Under the pieces are notes generated by a model, which ran no database searches, had not been told where the DNA came from, and saw only the letters and a list, made by a program, of their open reading frames with translations. Shown here one piece after another: positions 53,005-64,000 of a DNA stretch of 64,000 nt. The translations under genes and the position numbers were made by a program. The stretch is from Eutrigla gurnardus (Eukaryota; Chordata; Actinopteri; Perciformes; Triglidae). Location of the stretch: the NCBI GenBank assembly GCA_963514095.1, contig OY741276.1, positions 17,501,459-17,565,458 on the forward strand, in the 5' to 3' direction. Every line of letters begins with the position of its first letter. The first letter of the stretch is position 1.

Positions 53005-56000
53005 CCTCCCTCTCAAATCAACTTGTTTTAGTGATGGGGATTGTCAGGGAGAGAGGGGAGGACATGCAGGGCCGTGGGTCAGATTTAGACTTGGGCTGCC
53101 GTGGTCAGATTGCAGCCTTGGTAAAAGTGGCGCCCACTCTACCAGGTGAACTACCAGGTCACCCCAGATCAAGTTTTGCATTGAAAAGGGCCAATTAGAA
53201 TCCATTTTACCTCATTTAAATATTCATAAATTCCACAGGAGTGACATTACTTTCTTGGCTTTTCATGTTTAGCAGCTGCAAAAGCTGCCTCTAATTAAGT
53301 GAATTTGCCCCTGAGGGAACTGATAGGGGGCAGGGTGGTTGAAATTTGATAAAAATTGTTTGTCGAATATTCGTTTAAAAAAAACACATTGGATCAGACT
53401 ATTCGAAAGTCTATTTCTTTGTGTTGTGTCCATGACAATGTGCCTTAACTGGCTGCAGCTCTGAATCGGTTTCTTCTTACTCCTGTTGGTCGTTTAGAAA
53501 GCGCACAGTGGACGAGCAAACAGGAAGTTACCTACAGTGCTGGCCAAAAGTATTGGCACCCCTGCAATTCTGTGAGATAATGCTCAATTTCTCCCAGAAA
53601 ATGATTGCAATTACAAATGCTTTGGTATTAATATCTTCATTTATTTTGCTTGCAATGAAAAAACACAAAAGAGAATGGAAAAAAAAGTCAAATCAATTAT
53701 CATTTTACACAAAACTCCAAAAATGGGCCGGACAAAAGTATTGGCACCCTCAGCCTAATACTTGGTAGCACAACCTTGAGACAAAATAACTGCGAACAAC
53801 CGCTTCCGGTAACCATCAGTGAGTTTCTTACAATGCTCTGCTGGAATTTTAGACCATTCTTCTTTGGCAAACTGCTCCAGGTCCCTGAGATTTGAAGGGT
53901 GCCTTCTCCAAACTGCCATTTTGAGATCTCTCCACAGGTGTTCTATGGGATTCAGGTCTGGACTCATTGCTGGCCACTTTAGAAGTCTCCAGTGCTTTCT
54001 CTCAAACCATTTTCTAGTGCTTTTTGAAGTGTGTTTTGGGTCATTGTCCTGCTGGAAGACCCATGACCTCTGAGGGAGACCCAGCTTTCTCACACTGGGC
54101 CCTACATTATGCTGCAAAATTTGTTGGTAGTCTTCAGACTTCATAATGCCATGCACACGGTCAAGCAGTCCAGTGCCAGAGGCAGCAAAGCAACCCCAAA
54201 ACATCAGGGAACCTCCGCCATGTTTGACTGTGGGGACCGTGTTCTTTTCTTTGAAGGCCTCGTTTTTTTTCCTGTAAACTCTATGTTGATGCCTTTTCCC
54301 AAAAAGCTCTACTTTTGTCTCATCTGACCAGAGAGCATTCTTCCAAAACGTTTGTGGCTTTCTCAGGTAAGTTTTGGCAAACTCCAGCCTGGCTTTTTTA
54401 TGTCTCTGGGTCAGAAGTGGGGTCTTCCTGGGTATCCTACCATAGAGTCCCTTTTCATTCAGACGCCGACGGATAGTACGGGTTGACACTGTTGTACCCT
54501 CGGACTGCAGGACAGCTTCAACTTGTTTGGATGTTAGTCGAGGTTCTTTACCCACCATCCTTACAATCTTTCGTTGAAATCTCTCGTCAATTTTTCTTTT
54601 CCGTCCACATCTAGGGAGGTTAGCCACAGTGCCATGGGCTTTAAACTTATTGATGACACTGCGCACGGTAGACACAGGAACATTCAGGTCTTTGGAGATG
54701 GACTTGTAGCCTTGAGATTGCCCATGCTTCCTCACAATTTTGCTTCTCAAGTCCTCAGACAGTTCTTTGGTCTTCTTTCTTTTCTCCATGCTCAATGTGG
54801 TACACACAAGGACACAGGACAGAGGGTGAGTCAACTTTAATCCATTTTAACTGGCTGCAAGTGTGATTTAGTTATTGCCACCACATGTTATGTGCCACAG
54901 GTAAGTAACAGGTGCTGTTAATTACACAAATTGGAGAAGCATCACATGATTTTTCAAAGGGTGCCAATACTTTTGTCCACCCCCTTTTTTATGTTTTGTG
55001 TGGAATTATATCCAATTTGGATTTTTGACAATTCTTTTTGTGGTTTTCCATTGAAGACAAAAGAAATGAACATTTTAATATCAAAGCATTTGTAATTGCA
55101 ATCATTTTCTGGGAGAAATTGAGCATTATCTGACAGAATTGCAGGGGTGCCAATACTGTTGGCCAGCACTGTATAAGATGCCTCCTCATTTCACAACAAA
55201 AGTGAAATAATGTGGCAGCTGGCTGGATGGAGAGAGAGAAGTTTCCTACTTGTTAAAGTCCAATATGTAGTTGACGACGTCACGATAACATCACGTTGTT
55301 GTGCATGGTTCGGGAACATCCTCGCTGACTCCTCACCCCTCCGTCCTTACGTCAGCGTCCTCTCTGCAAGATCTGTCTGCTTCCTCAGCACTCTGCTGTC
55401 TGCGCTGTTTATCTGAGCCCTGGATGCGACCCCGGCCCGGCTGATGTTTGTGTTTTCTGCCAGGGCCCCCAGGAGCCACGCAGCCAGGATGGGAGATAAG
55501 GATCCCATACTGCTGCATTGCAGACATGTTGAGTCATCACATGCTGGGGTCCTGTGGGGGGCAGCTCAAATCAGGGACTTCATGTTTACATTTAAGGCTT
55601 TCTGATGTGCTGTGGGTAATCCAGGGAAACAGAGTATTTGAGCAGAGTACAGTTACAAGAGGGATTTAAATCATGTCCTTCACATCTGATTGGAGCACTA
55701 ACGGGGTTGAGTTAGAAAGTTACACTTCTCACACATCGTACTTGTCGCTAAAAATTAAACACGTGGATGTCATGATATTATTGGTTGGAATTGGTTGGCA
55801 CTAGCTGATAAAAGCACACTTCATATTTTGTTCTCCAGGAAGAAAACGTATTGGATCTTGATCTTTTACAAATGTACAAAGACATTAATTTCCTTTTTAT
55901 TTTGAATATGTGCATACTATGACCGGGGATTTTTCATTGAATCTTGGCTTTAAGCAAAGCAAAGTCTTTACATTTGTAGTGTTTGCCTCATTTAGGTTGA

Positions 56001-58735
56001 ATTATGCAAGATTGACGAGAATCGGCAGAAGTTTAAAAACAAATCCAAAAATTGAATACCTAAAACCAATTAAATTACAAACTCAAATATCTAGTTTTAG
56101 GCTGTGAATCAGATTTAAAAACATTTCACTTTGACAAAGAAACTGATCTTAAATGGAAAAAATAAACAATGATATACCATTAACCATAGGCAGCCAGAGG
56201 AGAAAGGAGAGGGTTCTTGATGCAGAAGCAGGTTTTTTTAATTTGTTCAGCTCCTGGGTGTCCTTGTGGCTCGCGGTTAAGTCTCATAAAACCTCTTTCT
56301 CATCCCATGTTTCCTGTAAATTATCTTTAAAAGTACTTCACATCTTCTCTTTTATACCCAATTAAAACTTTGTCTCCCATTGCTCCAGTGTTTGCAGTAA
56401 TAAATCCTCTTATTTGCTTTCCTACCACTTCCCCAATCTACTCGTGGTGGTAAATGCTGTAGTCACAGTTCCATCTCTCACCTTGACTCTTTAGCTTGTG
56501 TGTAATTGTTGGCGATGTAGGAATTTGAGTCTGTTCTACATTAGATTACACTTCTCTTCAAGCTTAGGGGGGTCGTTTTACGACCTCTGTTTTTGGTTTG
56601 AGGTTCTGAGACAGAGCCCACTTTTTTGCACGCCGTCTCTCCTCGTTAACCCATGAGAATTAATTCAGTGTCGATGGTTGCATCAACATTGTTGAAGTCC
56701 TACTTTTCCTCCATCTTCAGGATGACGTGTGTGGGGGGAAAAATCAGGTTATGCTCTATTTTCAGCTGTCGGAAATCATGGAAATCAACGCACTATCGTG
56801 GTTCAACAGCGTCGCACAATGGCGGCCTCTGTGTCTGTTTTTCTTTGCAGGCGTTATCGCGATGGCCCTCTGTTTATGTGAGCTCCGTTCAGCTGCAGTG
56901 AGAGCAGCTCCAGTGTCTGTCTACTGTCACTGTGCTCTGCTTTTTACTGACAGTCAGCGCTACACATGCCCAGTCGCTCCAACGTCTTTGTCAGGCCTTT
57001 AAACATTGTTTAAATCCCCGAAAGATGTCCAAAACATCAAAACGAGAAAAGGGTTCCTCCCATGAAGGCTGCTTGTGGTTTTAGCAGCAGGTTTTTTGCA
57101 CACCGTACATTCTTACTAACAGGTGCACAGGATCAAACACATCTGAAGGAACTGAAGTAATGAACTTGAATGCAATCATTCATCATTCTTATATATACAA
57201 GTTTTTTTCTCTGCAACATGCTGCTTTGATTAATGCTAAATGCATCATTAAATACATGTAGTCAGTGTGGACTCCTGAGCAGAATCTGACTTGGCTTAAG
57301 ATCAAGTGAGTTTCTAGCTCACAAAACGAGTCCACCGCTTGTTAAATTTGTTCTTTTTACAGTGTAAAATAACACCCTTTCTTTTTTATTAAGGTCAGTG
57401 TTTTGTTTTATAAAAGTGCTCGTTATTTTTCTGCGGTGGTGGGTGTATGCAGACAAATTCTGATTTCAGTGCTTCATGCCTTTTGGATCTGGTTCAGATC
57501 AGAATTAAAACTCTATGAGTCCGTGCAGGTTTTTTGTTTTTAACACTGATTACAAAACAGCTTAGATGTGAGGCAAAAGTCAAAGAATTTGGATAACTAG
57601 CCAGGAACCGCTCTGTTAATACATGCACACATAATAAAACATCAGCATGAACCGGGGAGACACAAAGGTTGCAGGTGAGATCAGAAACAAACGTCGGAGG
57701 GTTTCTAAAAATGTCTTGAGAGCGAAAGAGAGAACGTCTCCTCCTCCTCTGAGCTGCTGGCAGAGCGTTGGTGGATTTGAGGAGTGTGAAGTTTCCATGG
57801 CGTCTGAACAAAGCCATCTGGACTGAGGAATGTGATTTGGGAACGCTCCCTGTTACACACTGGAGGACCAATAGCACGGGGGTCCCGATAAGAGCTGCAA
57901 GGGAGCGAGTGTCTGTGTGTGATTTTGTGTTTCTACTCTTAACCTCATTTGTTTCCACGGATAAATTCATGAAGGACAATCTGAATTTTCCATCTCTCTT
58001 CATTCCTTCAAAGATTTAGTTTAAGATTAGAACTTTTAATAAGATTTACAACATCTCTTTGTTGTGGATCCACACTTGCAGGTGCCATGATTTTGTGTTA
58101 AGCAGCCCCGGAGCTTTAATTCTGTATCCAAAATCATAACAGATGATTATATATTTACTTCACTGGGCCGAAAGTCCCTTTTTCAATGATAATTTGTTTA
58201 ATCATCCCATTTAGTCTGTACTGACTGCACTGTAAACCCATCAGCATGAACACACTTCAGAGCTAGTGGCGCAGTATGACGATTACTTTCACCCAGGAGA
58301 CCGACGTCCACGTGCTGTTTGACACCAAATGTCTTGTTGACCTATTTAAAGTTACATAAGTGGTGATCGGGATGGTTTCCGTGCTTGTGTTACATTAACG
58401 TACGTACTTTATGTAGTTTAGTCCTTGTTGTACTAGAACTGCAATTAAGGGATTTAATGAACACTATAATAAATATAAGATGAAGAACTTTTCAATAGAA
58501 GGTTACAAAGTGCTTTTCATGGATATAAAGCAAGCTATAATGTTGACTGAGTTTTCATTGTACCATCAAACCAAAGCAACTCTGCCTAATATTTCTCATT
58601 CGAGGTGTTTGATCAGTATACTGTGAAACATGATGAAAGAGGGAGAAAGAAAGATATTTGGTAGAAATCACACAGAACGTTGTGGAGAGATGGTGTATGG
58701 AGTGCGAGGAGCAGCTGCTGTGTGTGGGTGTGCGT

Positions 58736-58787
<52 letters not shown>

Positions 58788-61700
58788 TCATCAATGTGTC
58801 ATTAGCACCTTCTGTCTCACAATAGCTCAAACTGCCTCATGGACACCAAAATTCATCAAACTAAGTGATATTAACTTAATAAAATAAAACTTAAAAAAAA
58901 TACAACAGAGCAGTCTTTAATTATATAGTCCAACTGCTGCAGTATTTCATGTCTGAGAATCTCATCGTTACCCACATGGTGTTTTGCCTCTTTATACATA
59001 TTTCATGAGCATTGTTGTCGGGAGCCTGAGATCTAAGATGTTCTGCTTCTCTGTAGTCGTGCATATCTAAATAAATAACTTGATTATAAAACACATGCAA
59101 AGCTCAGTGAAACCCAGAATGTTACGTTTTCTCCCCCTTGTGTTCAGATGATTATATGCTTATATAAAAAACACACTTAACAATATTCCATTGCTGCCAA
59201 TAGATCCACCTAAACACTACACACCCGTGCTTTCAATGACTCCGAAATGTCGGTATGTAGCATTTTAGAGCACGACTTCAAACATTCTTGTTTTAGCACA
59301 TTCAGAATTAGCTACAAATTACACGGTAGAATCTGCTCTGTGACGTGGCTCTGTGGATGGCATCGCCCACCACTTAGGACCAGACTGAAATATCTCAAGA
59401 GATATTCACTCAGGTTAACATTCAATTTGGTACAAACATCCATTAAAATAATTTCAAATGTCTCTGGCCCTCTCTTCTGACCTTTGACATTAGAGTGAAT
59501 TACATTGACTAAAGACGTTCAAGTCAGCCTCAGACTAAGATGATCAACACACCACAGTAAACATTATAGCTGCTTAATGATATTGTAGGCACATTAACAC
59601 TGATGTTAGCCTTAAGCTGAAAGCTGCTAGCATGGCCGTTGAATCTTCAGCTGGATTTCGAGTCGTCATTATTCAGTTAACTCATCTCATAAAACTTGAA
59701 TTCATCAGTTATCAAAATAGTTTGCGGGTATTTTGAGCCAGCTTGTTTTTATTTTTACAGATGACATGTTGAGCTGCAGAAAATCAGGTTTAAATGGGAA
59801 TCTTTGTCACAAGTGATGTATTAAACAACGTGTCTACATTCTTCCCCCTCTTGTTGCATACTTGGGTGTCTCTATGACATTTCTCTTCACCGGTCACATC
59901 AGCCTTTGTTTTCAGAAACAAACATGACCCGGTCGGTTTGAACACCTTCTGCCGTGTTCCCACCCGTCAGCCAGGATGTATGGACACTTAAAGGTTTTCC
60001 ACCGGCATTTTCCGACCAGACAAACTGTGTTTTCACAGAAGTCTTTAGACTATTGTACGCCATTTCCTTGAGAGGTTTTCTTGTCAGTTAAGCAGGAGGG
60101 AAAACCCAGAGAAACAAACTAGATTAAGGTAATGTTGTTTAAACAGGAATGTTTTGTTGATTAAATGTCACCAGTTCACTATCCTCAAACATAATCTACT
60201 TCAGCCCCTTAAATACACAGGTTGTGTCTTTTGGGGCTGGACTTTTTTAAATTCCTGAGTGAAGCCTACAACATAGTAGTTGAAGCAGAGCCTTTTCAGT
60301 GTGAAACCAGGGGATGCTACCTTTTCTATCTTATTTCACTACAGTAACAGAATTTTTAAGTTTGTGAAATGTCCTTGATTATGATTGTTGTTGAAAGAGA
60401 TGTTTAAAAAAAATGCTGCATCACCCTCCAAAATGAAGCTAAGCTGAAAGGGTAGTCGGTGCCAGAAGCCCTGGGAATCCGCTTGGAAAAACAAGCGAGT
60501 GCAACATGTTTTCTCAGTGTTGCTCTGATACATCTGATCCTCAGTGGGCACACACTGGTCACAAGGCTGTGATGCTGGGATGACATAACTGGAAAAAATG
60601 TACAAATTAATAGAAATGTTGCCAAGTGTGGAGAACATTTGGTTTTGACTAAAATTATAAGGAAATAGTCCCGGTCTCGGAATAAATACACACTTTATGT
60701 TGCTGCCATTTCACATAACGGGTCATTGTCTGTTTTATTGCCTCGGCAACAAGAAAAGAATATTTATACTGTCATTACACAAAGTCTGCAGCTCAAGTAA
60801 GGACTTAGCAGAAATATAAAGGCATTTGAAAATGAATAATTCATTGGAAGCACATGAATACCAAGCAGATCATCACTGAGATTTATGTGTTCCTGCTGTG
60901 TTTTTGTTCTCCTTACAGACAGGAGGTTCGAGAGAACTGTGTTCGCTGGAGGAAGAGGTTCACCTTTGTGTCCAAAATGAGCGCCAACCCCCACACTGGG
61001 GTTCTGGATCCTTCTGTCTGCAGGGTGTCAGTCAGGAAGGTAGGACTGTTTATCAAAGATGTCTGTGTCTTTGCTAAATTTGGCACAAAAGTGATACATT
61101 TCTGGACGTCTAGATTAAATATAACCATTGTTTAAGTGGTTATAATTATCCCTCTCAACCACAAGATGTTTGTTATTCTCCAGTCACATTTTCTTCACTG
61201 TGGCCTCGTTTTCACTGCAATATATATGCCTCTTGTCTCTATGGAAACAGCACAATTATAGCTATAAGTAGAGAACTTAAAAATAAATAATAAAAAAAGG
61301 TGAAAGCGCAAGTTCAATTTATTTGGCAAACAACGTGATCTATATATCCCCAAAATTTTAAGTGCCCACAACTGTTACCAATATTGTAAAACATAATAGA
61401 GGCTTCACATGCTATACATATTGAACTATTTACATTTTTACAACCTCTCTGCTCGGTGTAAACAGCCTGCAGAACAGTTGCCAAGTGTGCTGAAGATCGC
61501 AGAATTTACATGTTTTATACAGGATGTTTTTTTATTTTTATGAAATATCAGTTTTGTGGTTCAGAGAGTTAACCTTGTATGTAAGACGTGTTTTGCTTTG
61601 CTTTGTGTTATAGTCTCTGAAATTCCATTAAAACAAAAGTTGCATGCATTATATCCCAGACATCTTAAAAACCTTCATCCACACCTGGATGTTTTGATGT

Positions 61701-63410
61701 CTTTTCACCTGCAAATCACTAAGTCGGTGCTCATTTGGAAAGGATTTGGTAGAAACGACAAGATCTCCGTCCAAGTTAGGTGTTAAAACCAGTTTAATTT
61801 TGGTATTAAATGCATCGATACCCAGTCCCACAGAGCTGAGTACACAGACAAACATGTACTGACTGTTTAAAGAAGGTTCGAGACTTTCTCAAAAAATATC
61901 TCCAGGGTATTTCAGTGCCGACATGTCACTGAAATCCTCCATGTGAACACCACTTTGGTGAATGAGTGTGGTCTCGGCCTGTAATTTCGACTCTCTCTTT
62001 GAGGAGCCCTGTAATTGGAGGCCTCTGTAATATAACGTTGGATCATTTGGATCACCGGGTTCATTATTGTCTTCCTGTTTTCCCTGCAGGAACTCAAAGG
62101 AGGAAAAGCATATACGAAGGTAAGAACTTGTGTCTCCTTCCCAGTGGACCTCACCTCTCACGCTCACATACAAACAGCTACAGATGAGCTCTCTCTAAAC
62201 CTTATGCCATATAGAGTAAATATTAACATTTCTCACAGCACTTTGGCAAGAATGCCACGAGCAGGGCCTGACGATAAATCGTCTGTCATCCTTACCTTCA
62301 CGTTTGCTGGGGATCTGCAAAACATCCTGCCAACACTTCGCTAACTGTAACAAATGAGTCACACGTCTCATGAATGAAATTACAAGGTCAAACCCCTCAC
62401 AAAGACACATTTATTGTTGATCCCTGGACGTTGTTGTATGACAGGAACTGTTTCCTCTGTTTTCGCCCATTCTCCATTTAGCTTTCCTATTTGCTAAATA
62501 TACCCCCGTTTCCCTCCTTAGAAGTTGGCTTCCTTTAAATACACACCTATGAAAACAGGAGCTCCCAAAGAAAAGGGAAACCTGGAGAATGAAGAATGGG
62601 AACCTTTAGCTTGAGAGGAGCTGATTTTAAAATAACATCACGAATGCACTTCAGACAAAGGGCGGTTTCCACATGGCGAGAAGCTGTGAGGTTTGTTAGG
62701 TAAAGGTCAGGTAGACCGAGTCCTTGGCTGTGTCTGAACCCTATAGTGAGTATTAGACCCTATATGGTCGACTCAAAGTATCCCACAAGTCATCTGGAGA
62801 AGTAGTGCACACCTGATGGTCACTAACCGAGCATTTTAGACCATCATGCATTGCTGTGAAGGGAAAATGACGTGCAAGAATAGAGAGATCAGCGTGATTG
62901 AGTCAAATCCCTGAAGAAAAAAATGTTTTGCAGGGAGACGTGACATTGATTAATTGAGGTCACAGAGACTGAAACAAGTTAAATCACCACGTGCTCACTC
63001 AGCGTAGCTCTGGAGAATATTATCACCCAACCCGTTTGAAACGTCAAATGTTTTTGCTTTCATCCAATCCACTTTATAAAATATAGGCTTCGCTCTTTGA
63101 TGTCCGTTGAGATTGACGTGTGGTTTTTGCAACCTGTCATGTATTAAAAACTATGTGAAATTGCCCGGTGTGCTAAATGTTGGGTGTTGCAGAGATCTCA
63201 TCGTGTCCAAAAATAAAAGTGCCAGTGAACCCCTCATCAGTGAATCTAGAATTAACTTAACTTCTTCTTCTTCGTCTTCGTCTTCGTCCTCAGCTGGGCT
63301 TCACAGACCTCAACATGGCGGAGTTTGCGGGTTCTGGCTCCACGGTGCGCTGCTGTCTGCTGGAGGGATACGACACCAAGAACACACGGCAGGACAACTC
63401 CATACTGAAG
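46905..63410 (+). CDS. fam102a: fam102a (eeig1), NT-C2 domain protein (5' part, runs off right edge)
   Basis: This is the amino-terminal C2 (NT-C2) protein of the EEIG family, linked to oestrogen response and osteoclast differentiation in mammals. Four in-phase exons are visible: 46905-47047, 60919-61039, 62090-62119 and 63294-63410. They encode MAFFVKKKKFKFQTHLTLEE, then LTAVPFVNGVLFCKMRLLDG. The next exons read VRENCVRWRKRFTFVSKMSA and ELKGGKAYTK, then LGFTDLNMAEFAGSGSTVRC, which continues CLLEGYDTKNTRQDNSILK. These cover most of the NT-C2 fold. Intron 1 is about 13.9 kb and carries a complete Tc1-like transposon plus three microsatellites. The last donor is GC (CTGAAG followed by GCAAGG) rather than GT. 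Downstream exons lie beyond the window. Position near slc25a25 agrees with human 9q34.11. The closest alternative is the paralogue FAM102B, disfavoured by synteny. Confidence 0.92.
48743..48850. repeat. (CA)n microsatellite with CG interruptions
   Basis: CACACA tract of about 105 bases with regular ACGC interruptions, in fam102a intron 1. Poly-Thr-His and poly-Cys-Val ORFs here are artefacts. Confidence 0.97.
52896..53013. repeat. (TC)n/(TCTG)n polypyrimidine tract
   Basis: About 118 bases of nearly pure CT repeats with GTCT variants in fam102a intron 1, preceded by a short GT run at about 52782-52806. Confidence 0.95.
53535..53755. repeat. left IR/DR terminal repeat of the Tc1-like element
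   Basis: The outer direct repeat starts at 53535 (CAGTGCTGGCCAAAAGTATT) and the inner one (GGCCGGACAAAAGTATTGGC) lies near 53726-53745. The intervening sequence pairs with the right arm, for example TTTCTCCCAGAAAATGATTG versus its inverse near 55100. Confidence 0.88.
53755..54789 (-). CDS. Tc1-like transposase, intact, DD34E
   Basis: It catalyses cut-and-paste transposition of the surrounding element into TA sites. I start it at the ATG at 54789 (MEKRKKTKELSEDLRSKIV), giving 344 residues, the normal Tc1 length; the reading frame extends upstream without family similarity. Residues about 1-115 form the paired-like bipartite DNA-binding domain: helix-turn-helix SISKDLNVPVSTVRSVINKF, the basic linker CGRKRK, then the second helix-turn-helix TSKQVEAVLQSEGTTVSTRT. 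The catalytic domain has Asp156 (WSDETKVELFG), Asp248 (FQQDNDPKHTS) and Glu283 (SPDLNPIEHLW), with exactly 34 residues between the last two. The Gly-rich box is KHGGGSLMFWGCFA. No stop or frameshift interrupts it, so the protein could be functional. It lies wholly within the terminal repeats. Confidence 0.96.
   Translation of the reverse strand: MEKRKKTKELSEDLRSKIVRKHGQSQGYKSISKDLNVPVSTVRSVINKFKAHGTVANLPRCGRKRKIDERFQRKIVRMVGKEPRLTSKQVEAVLQSEGTTVSTRTIRRRLNEKGLYGRIPRKTPLLTQRHKKARLEFAKTYLRKPQTFWKNALWSDETKVELFGKRHQHRVYRKKNEAFKEKNTVPTVKHGGGSLMFWGCFAASGTGLLDRVHGIMKSEDYQQILQHNVGPSVRKLGLPQRSWVFQQDNDPKHTSKSTRKWFERKHWRLLKWPAMSPDLNPIEHLWRDLKMAVWRRHPSNLRDLEQFAKEEWSKIPAEHCKKLTDGYRKRLFAVILSQGCATKY
54961..55170. 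repeat. right IR/DR terminal repeat of the Tc1-like element
   Basis: The inner direct repeat GTGCCAATACTTTTGTCC begins at 54961. The outer one (GGGGTGCCAATACTGTTGGC) ends in CCAGCACTG at 55170. The outer copy reads ACTGTTGGCC where the left end has the inverse of ACTTTTGGCC, a single base difference inside a likely transposase-binding site. Confidence 0.88.
58719..58787. repeat. (GT)n microsatellite
   Basis: GTGTGT tract of about 68 bases with early GCGT variants, in fam102a intron 1. Confidence 0.97.
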
Positions 63411-64000
63411 GCAAGGACTAAAAATACACAGTCTTCATTCGTTTATCTAACAGAGTGATGTTTAAAACACACATGAGAATAAGGGGAGATCCATTTGGGA
63501 CTGTTTTATTTGACAAGTGTGAGCTCTCGTGGTATTAACCAGTCGTACATTTTTCATGCCTGAAGCGAGCTTTATCATCACTGTGAGACTTTGACCTGTT
63601 CATTGACCGCTTCCACAAGGTAGAGGATCAGTGGACCCTTTGTCATGTAAAACTGGTCACTTGGTTTTTCTGTAAGTGGAAATATATTTTGGTGATTAAG
63701 TTCCATCTAGAGCTGAAAACAGTTATGATTAATCAGTTAGTTTGAATTATTATTTTTGTAACCATTCTTATCTACCAGTTTCTTAACTTTTTAGGATTTA
63801 CTGCTTTCTTCGTCTTAATCGAAACGATTAATCAAAGTTGATAATGATCATCAGCTCCCAGCAGGGTTTGGGTTTCCTTTAATCTTTCTACCTTTTAATT
63901 TAAGATGTGTAGACTGTTGGCATGATGAGAAAATGCCATTTCATAGACCAAAGGAATAATCTCCAAATGAATTTAAAATTAAAATAATTGTTAGTTGACT
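63411..64000 (+). other. fam102a intron after a GC donor (to window end)
   Basis: Non-coding sequence following exon 63294-63410. No further exon of fam102a was recognised before the edge. Confidence 0.6.

Larger units (their letters stand above)
53535..55170 (-). mobile_element. complete Tc1-like DNA transposon with IR/DR ends
   Basis: The 1636-bp element is bounded by TA target duplications at 53533-53534 and 55171-55172. The ends are inverted repeats starting CAGTGCTGGCCAAAAGTATT on the left; the right end carries the inverse ending GGCCAGCACTG. Each terminal repeat is about 210 bp and contains two transposase-site-like direct repeats with the core AAAAGTATTGGCACC: the left pair near 53548 and 53733, the right pair near 54961 and 55146. 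This is the IR/DR architecture of the fish Tc1 group that includes Sleeping Beauty. The two arms differ at only scattered positions. One intact transposase ORF is inside. It inserted in fam102a intron 1, antisense to that gene. Confidence 0.95.
47048..60918 (+). other. fam102a intron 1 (13.9 kb), no nested host gene seen
   Basis: Both strands were read. Apart from the Tc1-like element (53535-55170) and the CA, TC and GT tracts, no exon, tRNA or known microRNA hairpin was recognised. The 249-codon plus-strand ORF at 52400-53149 is low-complexity sequence running through GT and TC repeats. Regulatory elements are likely in an intron of this size but cannot be read from sequence alone. Confidence 0.6.

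Noticed and set aside
52400..53149. 249-codon plus-strand ORF in fam102a intron 1
   Set aside because: It runs through GT and TC microsatellites (poly-Cys-Val and poly-Leu-Ser), has no domain, and has no splice or promoter support.
54790..54834. Fifteen extra codons at the amino terminus of the Tc1 transposase
   Set aside because: Family members start at the equivalent of the ATG at 54789; the upstream part has no similarity.

Overview
The window is nuclear DNA from a ray-finned (teleost) fish. The genes have many short exons with GT-AG introns, the AT-rich non-coding sequence is full of CA/GT microsatellites, and there is an intact Tc1-like transposon with IR/DR ends plus piggyBac-type relics. 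The gene set matches the vertebrate block found at human 9q34.11: odf2, set, pkn3, zdhhc12, slc25a25 and fam102a (eeig1). Between odf2 and set lies an extra gene for a predicted secreted CULT-domain (cereblon-like) protein. All gene assignments come from reading translated exons and from family knowledge; no database search was possible.

Layout. 1-3244 (-): 5' part of odf2, running off the left edge. 4142-5540 (+): two-exon secreted CULT protein, tail to tail with set. 6519-9383 (-): complete set. 11426-26010 (+): pkn3, with C2-like, linker and kinase exons complete, but no visible exon for the first HR1 repeat or the start of the second. Its 5.7-kb intron holds a broken piggyBac transposase (16920-18343), and a later intron holds a 560-bp TTAA-flanked MITE (22335-22894). 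26011-30378: gene-free, with a decayed minisatellite. 30379-34180 (-): complete zdhhc12. 34597-35110: a decayed second copy of the 3' end of slc25a25 that lacks the coding exon. 37039-43242 (-): complete slc25a25. 43243-46904: gene-free head-to-head interval with a CCAAT-rich promoter and a G-tract/hairpin. 46905 to the right edge (+): 5' part of fam102a, whose 13.9-kb first intron hosts the intact Tc1-like element (53535-55170).

The host genes do not form one pathway. They are a conserved synteny block: a centriole/sperm-tail scaffold (odf2), a histone chaperone and PP2A inhibitor (set), a Rho-effector kinase (pkn3), a palmitoyltransferase (zdhhc12), a mitochondrial ATP-Mg/phosphate carrier (slc25a25) and an NT-C2 protein (fam102a). 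The points most worth a second look are the secreted CULT protein with cereblon's exact tryptophan-pocket spacing, the slc25a25 3'-end duplication that lost its exon, the pkn3 amino-terminal loss, the TTAA MITE nested inside another repeat, the weakened EF-hand loops of slc25a25, and the possibly active Tc1-like element.
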